A stretch of DNA of 51,269 nucleotides from Desulfobacterales bacterium (lineage in GTDB: Bacteria > Desulfobacterota > Desulfobacteria > Desulfobacterales > UBA11574). Below the pieces are notes generated by a model that saw only the letters and a list, made by a program, of their open reading frames with translations, made no database searches and had not been told where the DNA came from. Positions 43,880-51,269 of the stretch are shown in pieces. Numbering within the stretch: the stretch's first letter is position 1; every line of letters starts with the position of its first letter. Location of the stretch: contig JAJDND010000169.1 in assembly GCA_022340885.1 (NCBI GenBank), forward strand, positions 1 through 51,269, read 5' to 3'. Made by a program: the position numbers and the translations under genes.

Positions 43880-45281
43880 TGACCAAACAAGCAGACGTTG
43901 CAATCACCCCCTTCATTCTGCAATCGTTGGGTTGGGTCTGCTGTCAGGAGCCGTATATCTGTTTAATTTCAATCTTTGCAGCATCATGCCAGAATCCTTC
44001 TGCAAAAACGATATCCACTTGGTTTTGTTTCTGTTCTTTTTCCTTCTGCTAATCTATTTTGCGGGAATCTACCTTATTTTCAACCAGTTGCCCCAATCCG
44101 GCCGCTCAAGAAGTCTGGTCATCATTATCATCTTCTTTGCCGTATTCTTCAGGGCCGTTCTCATTCCAATCGGTCCCAAACCCTTTTCAGATGATATCTA
44201 CCGCTATATCTGGGACGGCCGCGTGCAGCAGGCCGGCATCAATCCATATCTTTTTCCACCATCATCCGAACAACTCGAATCGTTAAGGGACAACAAAATA
44301 TATCCTCATATCAATCGCAGGGATTTTCACACGATTTATCCTGCGGGGGCTCAGATATTTTTTCGAGTTTCCTATGCCCTCATCGGAGACGGAATTTTCG
44401 GTTTTAAAGGTCTGATGGTTTTTTTTGACCTAACGACGATCTTGGTTTTGCTTGCACTTCTTAAGGCTTACGGCTTCGAAGAAACCAGGATCTTCATTTA
44501 TGCATGGAATCCTCTGGTTATTTTCGAAATCGGTTGCGGCGGTCACTTGGAAGGACTGATGGTTTTTTTGATCGTTTTGTCATTTTATCTTAACGCGAAA
44601 AAAAAGAAAGCCGCTGCCGTCATCGTTCTGGCTTTATCCAGTGCGACCAAATTATACCCGGCGCTGATGCTTCCCGCGCTGCTGAATCGAGGAGAAAGAA
44701 TCAAGGGCGCGGTTTTATTTTTGTGTGCCTTTTTCGTCCCTTATCTGCCGTTTTTGACCGCCGGACATAAGATAACGGGGTTTTTACCGATTTATTTCAA
44801 AAATCCCTATGAACGTTTTAATTTGGGATTGAAATATCTGATTATGCGTCTTTTCCCGGAATGGGATTATCTGACCATTTCCAAAATATTCATGCTGATG
44901 TTGACCATTGCAGGAATTTGCATCTTTTTTAAAGACAAACGAAAAGAGCAGCATCTCCACTGCGCTTATGTTTTAATCGGCTTGCTCATCATATTGATGC
45001 CGACGTCGCTGCAGCCCTGGTACGTTGTTGTGCTTGTACCGTTTTTAACCTTTTTCCCTTCCGGCGCCTGGATGATCTTTACCGGTACGGTCGCACTGTC
45101 CTATATCAAGTATGCGTCTCCGGCGGGTATCCTACCCGCCAAGGTTCTGTTCCTGGAATATTTCCCCCTGTTTACATTTCTTCCTGCCGGTTATATTTTA
45201 AAAAGATATGCCCATGAGCACTGGATCATGGGTGTATTTCCGGCAAATAAGATTCAAAAACTAATGAGGTTACAAAAATGA
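43857..45281 (+). CDS. GT87-like polytopic glycosyltransferase
   Basis: 474 residues with about ten hydrophobic segments. The N-terminal periplasmic motif FSDDIYRYIWDGRVQQAG (about 106-123, Asp pair) and the NPYLFPPS segment resemble the GT-C transferases that use polyprenyl-phosphate-mannose, such as MptA/MptB and GT87. These act on the outer face of the membrane. The polyprenyl-phosphate-mannose-synthase-like protein two genes downstream would supply the donor. The gene overlaps the GT2 gene by 23 bases and the DUF547 gene by ATGA. Sugar and acceptor are not known. Confidence 0.75.
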   Translation: MAMANFDSDQTSRRCNHPLHSAIVGLGLLSGAVYLFNFNLCSIMPESFCKNDIHLVLFLFFFLLLIYFAGIYLIFNQLPQSGRSRSLVIIIIFFAVFFRAVLIPIGPKPFSDDIYRYIWDGRVQQAGINPYLFPPSSEQLESLRDNKIYPHINRRDFHTIYPAGAQIFFRVSYALIGDGIFGFKGLMVFFDLTTILVLLALLKAYGFEETRIFIYAWNPLVIFEIGCGGHLEGLMVFLIVLSFYLNAKKKKAAAVIVLALSSATKLYPALMLPALLNRGERIKGAVLFLCAFFVPYLPFLTAGHKITGFLPIYFKNPYERFNLGLKYLIMRLFPEWDYLTISKIFMLMLTIAGICIFFKDKRKEQHLHCAYVLIGLLIILMPTSLQPWYVVVLVPFLTFFPSGAWMIFTGTVALSYIKYASPAGILPAKVLFLEYFPLFTFLPAGYILKRYAHEHWIMGVFPANKIQKLMRLQK

Positions 45282-46051
45282 TAAAAAAATTAATTGCTTT
45301 TATGTTTTTAATTTTGATCGCCTTCAGCGCCAATCCAAAAGCTTACGCGTATACCTTTGATCATTCCAGATTCGACCAGATCCTTAAACATTACGTCAAC
45401 GATAAGGGACTTGTGGATTATAACGGTATCGCAAAGGACCCTCGATTCAGCGAATACATGGCATCTTTGAAAACTGCTCAAACAGACAAAATGACCCGCG
45501 ACGGCCGATTGGCTTTCTGGATCGACGCCTACAATGCCGTTACAATTGATAAAGTCATCAAATGGAAACCCAAAAAGAGCGTACGTGAAACACCGATCCC
45601 CGGCGTGTGGACCTCCACCAAGTTTTTTACCTCCCGGGAGAACATCGTGGCCGGCCGGAAACTGAGCCAGGACGATATCGAAAATGACATACTGCGTAAA
45701 AAGTTCAAAGATCCCAGGATTCACTTTGCGATCATCTGCGCTTCCCTTGGCTGTCCTCCACTGCCGAGATTTGCATATACCGCAGAGAATGTACAGACAA
45801 AGCTGGATGAAGAGACCCGCAAATATATCAATTCACCCCGGGGGACGCGGATCGATCGCGCCAATAACACGCTTTTTCTCTCCAAACTATTCGACTGGTA
45901 TGCCGCTGATTTCAAAGCCAAATCAGGTTCTGTCATGAATTTTATCAGACCGTATCTCGCACCGGAAACCCTTGAGTTTTTAAAACAAAATCCGAAAATT
46001 AAATACATTTACTATAACTGGGCTTTGAATGCACAGGCGCCGCTGCAGTGA
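45278..46051 (+). CDS. DUF547 family exported protein
   Basis: 257 residues with a signal peptide (about 1-24). DUF547 marks are LVDYNGIAKD (about 46-55), RLAFWIDAYNAVTIDKVI (about 75-92), and the ICASLGCPPL segment with a conserved Cys (about 154-163). Distant structural links to papain-like/transglutaminase folds have been suggested for the family, but the activity is not established. DUF547 genes often accompany the rSAM/selenodomain glycan clusters. It overlaps the GT87-like gene by four bases (ATGA) and has a GAGG ribosome binding site. Confidence 0.85.
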   Translation: MIKKLIAFMFLILIAFSANPKAYAYTFDHSRFDQILKHYVNDKGLVDYNGIAKDPRFSEYMASLKTAQTDKMTRDGRLAFWIDAYNAVTIDKVIKWKPKKSVRETPIPGVWTSTKFFTSRENIVAGRKLSQDDIENDILRKKFKDPRIHFAIICASLGCPPLPRFAYTAENVQTKLDEETRKYINSPRGTRIDRANNTLFLSKLFDWYAADFKAKSGSVMNFIRPYLAPETLEFLKQNPKIKYIYYNWALNAQAPLQ

Positions 46052-46056
46052 ATAGG

Positions 46057-46105
46057 GCCCGGAGATCAGGACTCGGAGGGTGGAAGTCCGAAATTAGAAG
46101 AGAGA
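46057..46105. repeat. purine-rich tract like that at 38395
   Basis: CGGAGATCAGGACTCGGAGG and the following GAAGTCCGAAATTAGAAGA resemble the repeat at the end of the oleD-like gene. It sits between DUF547 and the next GT2 gene and adds an unlikely N-terminal extension to that reading frame. Confidence 0.5.
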
Positions 46106-46119
46106 AACGAGGAAAAAAC

Positions 46120-46806
46120 TTGGACGTTAATATCTCGGTTGTCATTCCAGCTTGCAACGAAGCCCGTGCCATCGGCAAAGTAGTCGGTGCCGTTCCCGCC
46201 GGCCGGGTCCGGGAAATTGTCGTTGTGGATAACGGCTCCACAGATGACACTGCGAAACAGGCGAATTCGGCAGGAGCGCGTGTGATTCATGAACCCCGCC
46301 GGGGATATGGATCAGCCTGCCTGGCAGGCGCCAGAGCCGCCAGGGACAGTGATATCCTCGTATTTTTAGACGGTGATCATAGTGATGATCCCCGTCAGTT
46401 AGATATCGTTGCATTGCCGGTGATTCAAGATCGAGCGGATCTGGTGATCGGAAGTCGCTTGGGAGGAAAGCTTGAACAGGGAGCGATGCCGCTGCACGGC
46501 CGGCTGGGCAACCGTTTGATTGTAATGCTCCTGAGGCTGTTGTACGGGGTGCGGATTTCGGATATCGGCTCTTTTAGGGCAATCAAAAGCAGCGCTTTAT
46601 TCGATTTGAACATGGAGCAACTGACCTATGGATGGCCGGTGGAGATGGTGGTTAAGGCGGCGCGCCACAGCCTGCGAATTCAAAGTGTGCCCATAAACTA
46701 TCGCAAACGCATCGGGACATCAAAAGTCACGGGTACCTTGAAGGGGTCTCTCATGGCCGCTTATTATATGTTCCTGGTACCCTTGAAATACCTTTGGAAA
46801 AACTGA
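46120..46806 (+). CDS. GT2, polyprenyl-phosphate-mannose synthase-like
   Basis: 228 residues from the TTG at 46120, chosen because GAGGAA lies 5-10 bases upstream and the frame before it (from a GTG at 46048) is purine-rich repeat. The GT-A fold shows SVVIPACNEARAIGKVVGA (start), VVDNGSTDDT (about 33-42), FLDGDHSDDP (about 86-95, DXD type) and VKAARHSLRIQSVPINYRKR (about 182-200). The closest families are dolichyl-phosphate mannose synthase-like and the TIGR04283 type. It could make the lipid-linked sugar used by the GT87-like protein. No membrane segments were seen. Confidence 0.88.
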   Translation: MDVNISVVIPACNEARAIGKVVGAVPAGRVREIVVVDNGSTDDTAKQANSAGARVIHEPRRGYGSACLAGARAARDSDILVFLDGDHSDDPRQLDIVALPVIQDRADLVIGSRLGGKLEQGAMPLHGRLGNRLIVMLLRLLYGVRISDIGSFRAIKSSALFDLNMEQLTYGWPVEMVVKAARHSLRIQSVPINYRKRIGTSKVTGTLKGSLMAAYYMFLVPLKYLWKN

Positions 46807-46861
46807 TTTGAGCCATTGGATCCTTAAACGCATCGACCATACCGGCACGCGGAGGTAGCTT

Positions 46862-47863
46862 ATGGTTTCCCTGGGAATCGGCCTGACCAGCGATTGTGAC
46901 CTGACCTGTGCACACTGCTATCGAGACAAAAACCATGTCTATAATCTGACCCTTTCCGATATTCAAAAGGTATGTCAGAGCCTAGAGATCCGTTCCATCG
47001 GATTCGGCACGGGCGAAAACGGCTTGAATCCCGAGTATTTTGAAATTCTTGAATACCTGCATGCCAGGAAGATAAAGCTGACATTGGCGTCAAATGGTTA
47101 CACCCTTTCCATTACCCCCGATGATGTGCTCAAATATTTTGGGGACGTCGAATTTTCTATTGATTTTCCCGATGAACACCGCCACGACAACTTCCGGGGG
47201 GAAGGCAACTGGAAGCGAATCATGGACGGAATCAAGAGATGCCGGCGCCTTGGGCTCCGTGTATCAGTTTTGGCCGTTCTCATGAACCTGAATTACAAAG
47301 ATTTGGACCGCATCGCCCGGCTCGCGGCATCCTTTGAAGCCGATTTCAGGGTCAATGTTTATCAGCCGATGTTTACCGATGAATTCATGCCGAGTTTCGA
47401 TCAGTACTGGGAAGCCTTCGACATCCTGTTTCAAAGCAGCGAGATCATCTCCGTGAGCGAACCACTGGTCAATACCTTTCTGGGGCTAAATGATTTAGAA
47501 GGTACGCCGTGCGGCGGCCGGAGCATGCGCTTAACGCCTGACAGGCGGTTAAAGGCTTGTGTTTATTGGCCGGAATCCGACCTTACCATCGAAGATCTCG
47601 TTGAGAAAAAAGAGACCATCTTTCAATCGGCTCTTTTTAAACAAACACATACAACCCCCCAATTCTGCCTGGACTGTGAACATGTCGGCAATTGCGGGGG
47701 CGGTTGTGCCGCCCGGCGAATTCTAAATGGACGATTTGAAAAACCGGATGAATACTGCCCGATATATCAGGGAAAATCTATTCGACTGGAAAGCAGAGTC
47801 TCTTCTGCGGAAAGTCCCTTGCGTACGGGAAGCATTTGCACGACGATCGTCAGAGGAATATAA
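46862..47863 (+). CDS. radical SAM/SPASM protein 1
   Basis: 333 residues. The radical-SAM Fe-S site is C12-x3-C16-x2-C19 (SDCDLTCAHC). The SPASM region has GTPCGGRSM (about 220), ACVYWP (about 237), and FCLDCEHVGNCGGGCAARR then YCPIY (about 268-301) for auxiliary Fe-S clusters. SPASM proteins modify peptides, or act in metal-cofactor and glycan-related pathways. The C-terminal 30 residues after YCPIY are unlike the family and overlap the next gene. It starts 55 bases after the GT2 gene. Confidence 0.9.
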   Translation: MVSLGIGLTSDCDLTCAHCYRDKNHVYNLTLSDIQKVCQSLEIRSIGFGTGENGLNPEYFEILEYLHARKIKLTLASNGYTLSITPDDVLKYFGDVEFSIDFPDEHRHDNFRGEGNWKRIMDGIKRCRRLGLRVSVLAVLMNLNYKDLDRIARLAASFEADFRVNVYQPMFTDEFMPSFDQYWEAFDILFQSSEIISVSEPLVNTFLGLNDLEGTPCGGRSMRLTPDRRLKACVYWPESDLTIEDLVEKKETIFQSALFKQTHTTPQFCLDCEHVGNCGGGCAARRILNGRFEKPDEYCPIYQGKSIRLESRVSSAESPLRTGSICTTIVRGI

Positions 47864-48875
47864 AACCATGCAGACCGTCGGAACGGATATTCAGCTTCCA
47901 AAAGATCTCTACCTGGAAGCGACCAGCAGGTGTAACCTCAGATGCAAGGGGTGTATTCTTTTCAACGGAGGCTGGGAGCCCCAGCGCGACCTGTCCCTGA
48001 TAGAACTCATCATGATATGCGATCAACTTCCGGTGCTTTCGAGGGTGGCGCTTCACGGGATCGGGGAGCCGCTTTTAAACGATGAACTTCCGGGCATGAT
48101 CCGATATCTCAAAGATCGGAAGGCATCTGTTTTTTTAAATTCCAACGGCACCCTTCTGAATGAAAGACGCGGAAATCAACTCCTCGATGCCGGCCTTGAC
48201 GAGCTGCGCATTTCTCTGGACGCCGCCTCCCCGGCTGGCTATAAAGCGGTGCGCAACAGCGACGAGTTCCACCGCGTTGTCGCCAACGTGAGGGCCTTTT
48301 CCAAACACATAAAATCCATGCATCTGCCGTGTCCCAAACTTTCTCTGTGGTTTCTAGGGACCCGGGAAAATATCTCCGAACTCCCTGATTTTGTTCGACT
48401 GGCAGCTTCTTTGGGTGTCGCCGAAGTGTATCTGCAGCGCCTGGTTTATTTTCAAGACGACCAGGGATACGGTCTGGCAAAGTCTGAAAAGACGCTCATG
48501 GGTTCGGATGCCGCCATAACCGGGTGGATAAACGAAAGCCATGCCATTGCCGAGCAGTCCGGTGTTCGATTCAATGCCCCCGCTTTCGCCAGCCCCTTTG
48601 ACAGTTTGCAGGCGAGAACCGGCAATCCTTTCCCGTGGCGAAAATGTTACCGGCCTCATACCCTCATGTACATTACCGCCGGCGGCAACGTCCTGCCATG
48701 CTGCATTTCTCCTTTTGCCGTTTCCAATTACGGTTCCATCATTCTGGGGAACGTTTTTTATCGTTCGCTGTCTGAAATTTGGTCCGGATCCAGATACAGA
48801 ATCTTCAGGGAAAAACGACAAACCCAAACCCCGCCCGAATGCTGTCGGGGCTGCGGCACCCTCTGGAGTCTCTGA
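47727..48875 (+). CDS. radical SAM/SPASM protein 2
   Basis: 382 residues if started at the ATG at 47727. ATGs at 47748 and 47868 are alternatives. The stretch RYIRENLFDWKAESLLRKV (encoded inside the overlap) looks native, which favours an early start. The Fe-S site is RCNLRCKGC (about residues 67-75, CxxxCxxC). The SPASM cysteines are RKCYRPH, VLPCCIS and PPECCRGCG near the C-terminus. It overlaps the preceding radical-SAM gene by 137 bases in another frame. The next gene starts immediately after its stop codon. Confidence 0.88.
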   Translation: MDDLKNRMNTARYIRENLFDWKAESLLRKVPCVREAFARRSSEEYKTMQTVGTDIQLPKDLYLEATSRCNLRCKGCILFNGGWEPQRDLSLIELIMICDQLPVLSRVALHGIGEPLLNDELPGMIRYLKDRKASVFLNSNGTLLNERRGNQLLDAGLDELRISLDAASPAGYKAVRNSDEFHRVVANVRAFSKHIKSMHLPCPKLSLWFLGTRENISELPDFVRLAASLGVAEVYLQRLVYFQDDQGYGLAKSEKTLMGSDAAITGWINESHAIAEQSGVRFNAPAFASPFDSLQARTGNPFPWRKCYRPHTLMYITAGGNVLPCCISPFAVSNYGSIILGNVFYRSLSEIWSGSRYRIFREKRQTQTPPECCRGCGTLWSL

Positions 48876-49589
48876 ATGGATACAAAAACAGCGAAACTAT
48901 TGGTAGTGGTCGCTAAAGAACCCGTACCGGGAAAGGTTAAAACCCGCTTTTACCCCGCACTTTCACCCATCGATGCGGCCGGTCTATATCGATGCTTTTT
49001 GCTTGACAGGATAGCGGGGGTTAGCGCCCTTACCGGGATCGATATAGCGATCGCCTACACGCCTGAAGAGGCCCGAAAAACCTTTGCCGAGTTCGCTTTG
49101 GGCGGATTTGAGCTATTTGCCCAGCGGGGTAAAAATCTCGGGGAAAGATTGCATAATATTTTTTTAGACAAATTCGACCTGGGGTATTCCGCTGTTTCCA
49201 TCGTTGACAGTGACAGCCCGGATTTGCCAAAGGCGCTCATGGAAGATTCTTTTCAACTGTTGTTAACGAGACAGGCGGAAGTTGTGTTCGGGCCCTGTCA
49301 TGACGGCGGTTACTACTTGGTCGGCATGCGCAGGTTGCATCCGGAATTGTTCCGCAATATTCCCTGGAGCACTGACAACGTACTCTCCACAAGCCTTGAA
49401 AAGGCCCGAAAATTGGGGGTCCACGTCAAGCTTCTGACGCTCTGGAATGATTTGGACACGTTCGAAGATCTTCTTGCATTTTATAACAAGTATAAAAATC
49501 GCCGGTTATCGGATGATTGGGTCGGTAAACAAACCTTTGACTTCCTTTCACGAATAGAAAAAATCAACACCTATTTTGGTTCTCCGTGA
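48876..49589 (+). CDS. TIGR04282/DUF2064 transferase
   Basis: 237 residues with a GT-A-like fold. VVAKEPVPGKVKTRFYPALS (about 11-30) is the family hallmark, followed by KNLGERL, IVDSDSPDLP (about 107-116, the acidic site), GPCHDGGYYLVGM (about 138-150) and LWNDLDTFEDL (about 188-198). The family is named rSAM/selenodomain-associated transferase 1 and is linked to arsenosugar biosynthesis in the annotation of some genomes. It starts directly at the TGA of radical SAM protein 2 (TGA-ATG), the last gene of the island. Confidence 0.88.
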   Translation: MDTKTAKLLVVVAKEPVPGKVKTRFYPALSPIDAAGLYRCFLLDRIAGVSALTGIDIAIAYTPEEARKTFAEFALGGFELFAQRGKNLGERLHNIFLDKFDLGYSAVSIVDSDSPDLPKALMEDSFQLLLTRQAEVVFGPCHDGGYYLVGMRRLHPELFRNIPWSTDNVLSTSLEKARKLGVHVKLLTLWNDLDTFEDLLAFYNKYKNRRLSDDWVGKQTFDFLSRIEKINTYFGSP

Positions 49590-49640
49590 TTGAAGCGTCA
49601 ACATTTCAACGTACTGGTTCTAAGTCATCAATGCCCGGCC

Positions 49641-49805
49641 TCACAAAATCTCTTGCATCAGGGAAGATGTATGAGATATGAGATCTGCCAGAGAATTTTC
49701 TTTAAACACATCCGAATCGTCATCCTGGTCGATATCGCCGGCATCGATATCGATGCCGGCTTCTTTTGCCATTTCTTTAACCATGGACATCGTCGTTTGA
49801 AGCAT
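49641..49805 (-). CDS. small acidic protein, 54 aa
   Basis: MLQTTMSMVKEMAKEAGIDI... contains an acidic centre (DAGDIDQDDDSDV) and a helical end (SLADLISHTSSLMQEIL). The frame is protein-like, and a good promoter lies just upstream. No strong ribosome binding site is visible (a GGGA lies 14 bases before the ATG). No family was recognised. Confidence 0.5.
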   Translation of the reverse strand: MLQTTMSMVKEMAKEAGIDIDAGDIDQDDDSDVFKENSLADLISHTSSLMQEIL

Positions 49806-49827
49806 TTCAGAAAATCGTTCCCAACAC

Positions 49828-49856
49828 GATATATCCGCATTTCAGATTGACGTCAA
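49828..49856 (-). promoter_or_regulatory. sigma-70-type promoter of the small acidic gene
   Basis: Read on the minus strand, TTGACG (49856-49851) and TATATC (49833-49828) are spaced by exactly 17 bases. Transcription would start near 49821, about 16 bases before the ATG, so the leader is short. The site lies in the 296-base gap between the island and the amidase gene. Confidence 0.55.
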
Positions 49857-49885
49857 GGGATTAGAACCCGCCAAAAGCTTCGGGT

Positions 49886-51265
49886 TCAAAGGAGGGGCCT
49901 CGGCCAGCCGTTTAAGGCCTCTTCGATGTATTGTGCCAGTGCCAGTGCCTCATGCTCATTCCAGGGACGAGCGACAATCTGAACGCCGATGGGCAGACCT
50001 TCTGGAGAGGTGCCTGCTCGAACCACCGCGGCAGGCCATCCGGTCAGGTTAAATGTCATTGTATAGCTGTATGCAGGATAATTCTTTGCCCAGCTGTCAT
50101 GGGGCATTGCCGGATAAGCGTTCACCGGACAAAGGATGACATCGTATTCTTTCATGAAAGACAGCATGTCACTGCGAAAGCGGTCCAGGTCCTCGGAAAG
50201 GTCTGCGAGCGCCATCGCCGGAACCGTCTTACCCTGTTCGGAGGGCTCGATGCATTCTATCGTGCCGGCTTCGAGGAGAAGCTTCTGCTCCCATGGTCCG
50301 GCATACGCCATCCACAGTCTGTAAAACAGATCCAGTGATCGGTCAATGGCATCGGGCCGACTTTCTTTTACGTTCATAACAACACCTGAAAGAGCGCTTG
50401 CCGTCTTCTCAACCGATAGGATCGTCTCCGCGGTAGGCGTTCTGATCCCGTTGTCGGTAAAGAACGCAACTCGCAACCTTCTGAGTTCAACCGCTCCGGG
50501 ATTCCCCAAGGGCATGGGCACGATGGCCGGATCTTTCCAGTCGATCCCGCTGATAATCGCAAGGCACAATGACAGATCCTCGACATACCGTGCCATTGGT
50601 CCGATCGTACTCAGCGAGTCCAAAGGGCCTAAACCAAACGGAACGATATTCCCGGTTCGAGGAACCCGCCCCGAAGTCGGCTTGATGCACGAAATTCCGC
50701 AGAAATGAGAGGGAACGCGGATACTTCCTCCGGTATCGCTGCCGATATCCAGAGGCGAGCCGCCGGAAGCAACAATAGCCGCCGATCCGCCGCTGCTGCC
50801 GCCGGGAGACAGTGACAGATCATATGGATTGTTCGTTCGTCCGTAAACCGCGTTGTCGGTTTCGAAGGAAAACGTCAGTTCCGGTGTGTTGGTCTTTCCC
50901 AAAATAATTGCCCCGGCGCGTCGCAAACGCGCCACGACCGTGGAATCCTGAGATGGAACAAAGGTGCTTCTCCCTTTTGTCCCTCCCGCCGAAATGATAC
51001 CGGCCGCATCCAACGAGTCTTTGACGGTGATCGGAACGCCATGAAGCGGGCCCTTGACATCGCCTTTTAGCATACCGTTGTCCGCATCCCGGGCTTCAGC
51101 CAGGGCACGATCTCGAACCAGTTGAACGACGGCGTTGAGTTTCGGGTTCACTTTCTCGATGCGATCCAGAAAACTCCTGGCGACTTCCTCGGACGACAAA
51201 CGCCTGTTTCGGATCATTTCCGCAATAGACGCGGCGGATCTGTAAATAATTTCTTCCACAGGCAT
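49886..51265 (-). CDS. amidase-signature enzyme
   Basis: 459 residues. The catalytic triad can be placed: Lys in PITVKDS (about residue 82), cis-Ser in DIGSDTGGSIRVP (about 177-183) and the nucleophile Ser in the GGSSGGSAA region (near 152-160). The family includes GatA and simple amide hydrolases. The absence of gatB/gatC neighbours and a length shorter than GatA (about 485) favour a stand-alone amidase. The ATG at 51265, 5 bases from the window edge, has AGGG before it and is likely the true start, but an upstream extension cannot be excluded. Confidence 0.9.
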   Translation of the reverse strand: MPVEEIIYRSAASIAEMIRNRRLSSEEVARSFLDRIEKVNPKLNAVVQLVRDRALAEARDADNGMLKGDVKGPLHGVPITVKDSLDAAGIISAGGTKGRSTFVPSQDSTVVARLRRAGAIILGKTNTPELTFSFETDNAVYGRTNNPYDLSLSPGGSSGGSAAIVASGGSPLDIGSDTGGSIRVPSHFCGISCIKPTSGRVPRTGNIVPFGLGPLDSLSTIGPMARYVEDLSLCLAIISGIDWKDPAIVPMPLGNPGAVELRRLRVAFFTDNGIRTPTAETILSVEKTASALSGVVMNVKESRPDAIDRSLDLFYRLWMAYAGPWEQKLLLEAGTIECIEPSEQGKTVPAMALADLSEDLDRFRSDMLSFMKEYDVILCPVNAYPAMPHDSWAKNYPAYSYTMTFNLTGWPAAVVRAGTSPEGLPIGVQIVARPWNEHEALALAQYIEEALNGWPRPLL

Positions 51266-51269
51266 CCCT

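Noticed and set aside
49590-49850. 86-codon plus-strand frame after the TIGR04282 gene
   Set aside because: It starts at TTG without a ribosome binding site and is rich in Cys, His and Phe. It is the shadow of the more protein-like minus-strand frame at 49641-49805.

Overview
The window reads as chromosome of an anaerobic, probably sulfate-reducing member of the Desulfobacterota. This is inferred from gene content, not from a marker gene. The pointers are a periplasmic tetraheme c-type cytochrome, a ferredoxin of the Desulfovibrio africanus type, sensor kinases carrying c-heme motifs, sigma-54 response regulators, an OleC/OleD pair, a PocR-domain sensor, and many short palindromic intergenic repeats. 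No rRNA, tRNA, CRISPR array, prophage or intact transposase gene was seen.

Layout. 1-8.8 kb: a DUF2845 exported protein and a Cys-rich small protein face a tight four-gene minus-strand operon (PrkA paralogue 1, DUF444/YeaH, SpoVR, PrkA paralogue 2). A 69-aa protein with a sigma-54-type promoter lies just upstream of it. 9-13 kb: a cytochrome b-like membrane protein, a decayed gene, chorismate synthase (aroC), two palindromic elements, a ferredoxin and a Mth938-like protein. 13-17.8 kb (minus): an orphan PAS protein, a phospholipase A2-like protein beside a DUF6765 protein (possible Zn-phospholipase fold), a sugar-phosphate isomerase/epimerase with myo-inositol-1-phosphate synthase, and a J-domain protein. 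18-23.2 kb: an M23 peptidase, a PrmA-like methyltransferase, a TrmO/TsaA-like protein, the RecD2 helicase and an FmdB-type zinc ribbon.

23.6-30.7 kb (minus) is a signalling block: a receiver-linker-receiver protein behind its own sigma-54-type promoter, then an operon of a heme-motif membrane histidine kinase, a receiver-PAS-kinase hybrid and an NtrC-class activator. The three operon genes overlap and probably form one phosphorelay. 30.8-38.3 kb: a DMT exporter with a beta-CASP metallo-beta-lactamase protein, the tetraheme cytochrome, a UPF0210 protein with a double-ACT regulator, a four-helix membrane protein, a cold-shock protein with promoter, long leader and terminator, and a PocR-domain sensor.

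38.4-41.3 kb (minus) carries OleD- and OleC-like enzymes without OleA or OleB nearby. 41.5-49.6 kb (plus) is a compact island: a methyltransferase, a processive GT2, a GT87-like polytopic glycosyltransferase, DUF547, a polyprenyl-phosphate-mannose-synthase-like GT2, two SPASM radical-SAM proteins and a TIGR04282/DUF2064 transferase. It resembles the rSAM/selenodomain-associated (arsenosugar-type) gene neighbourhoods and is the best candidate for an uncharacterised pathway. The window ends with a small acidic ORF behind a good promoter and an amidase-signature enzyme.

At least six families of short inverted-repeat elements sit between genes. Several directly abut or supply stop codons, and one family has two copies whose differences keep a stem paired.
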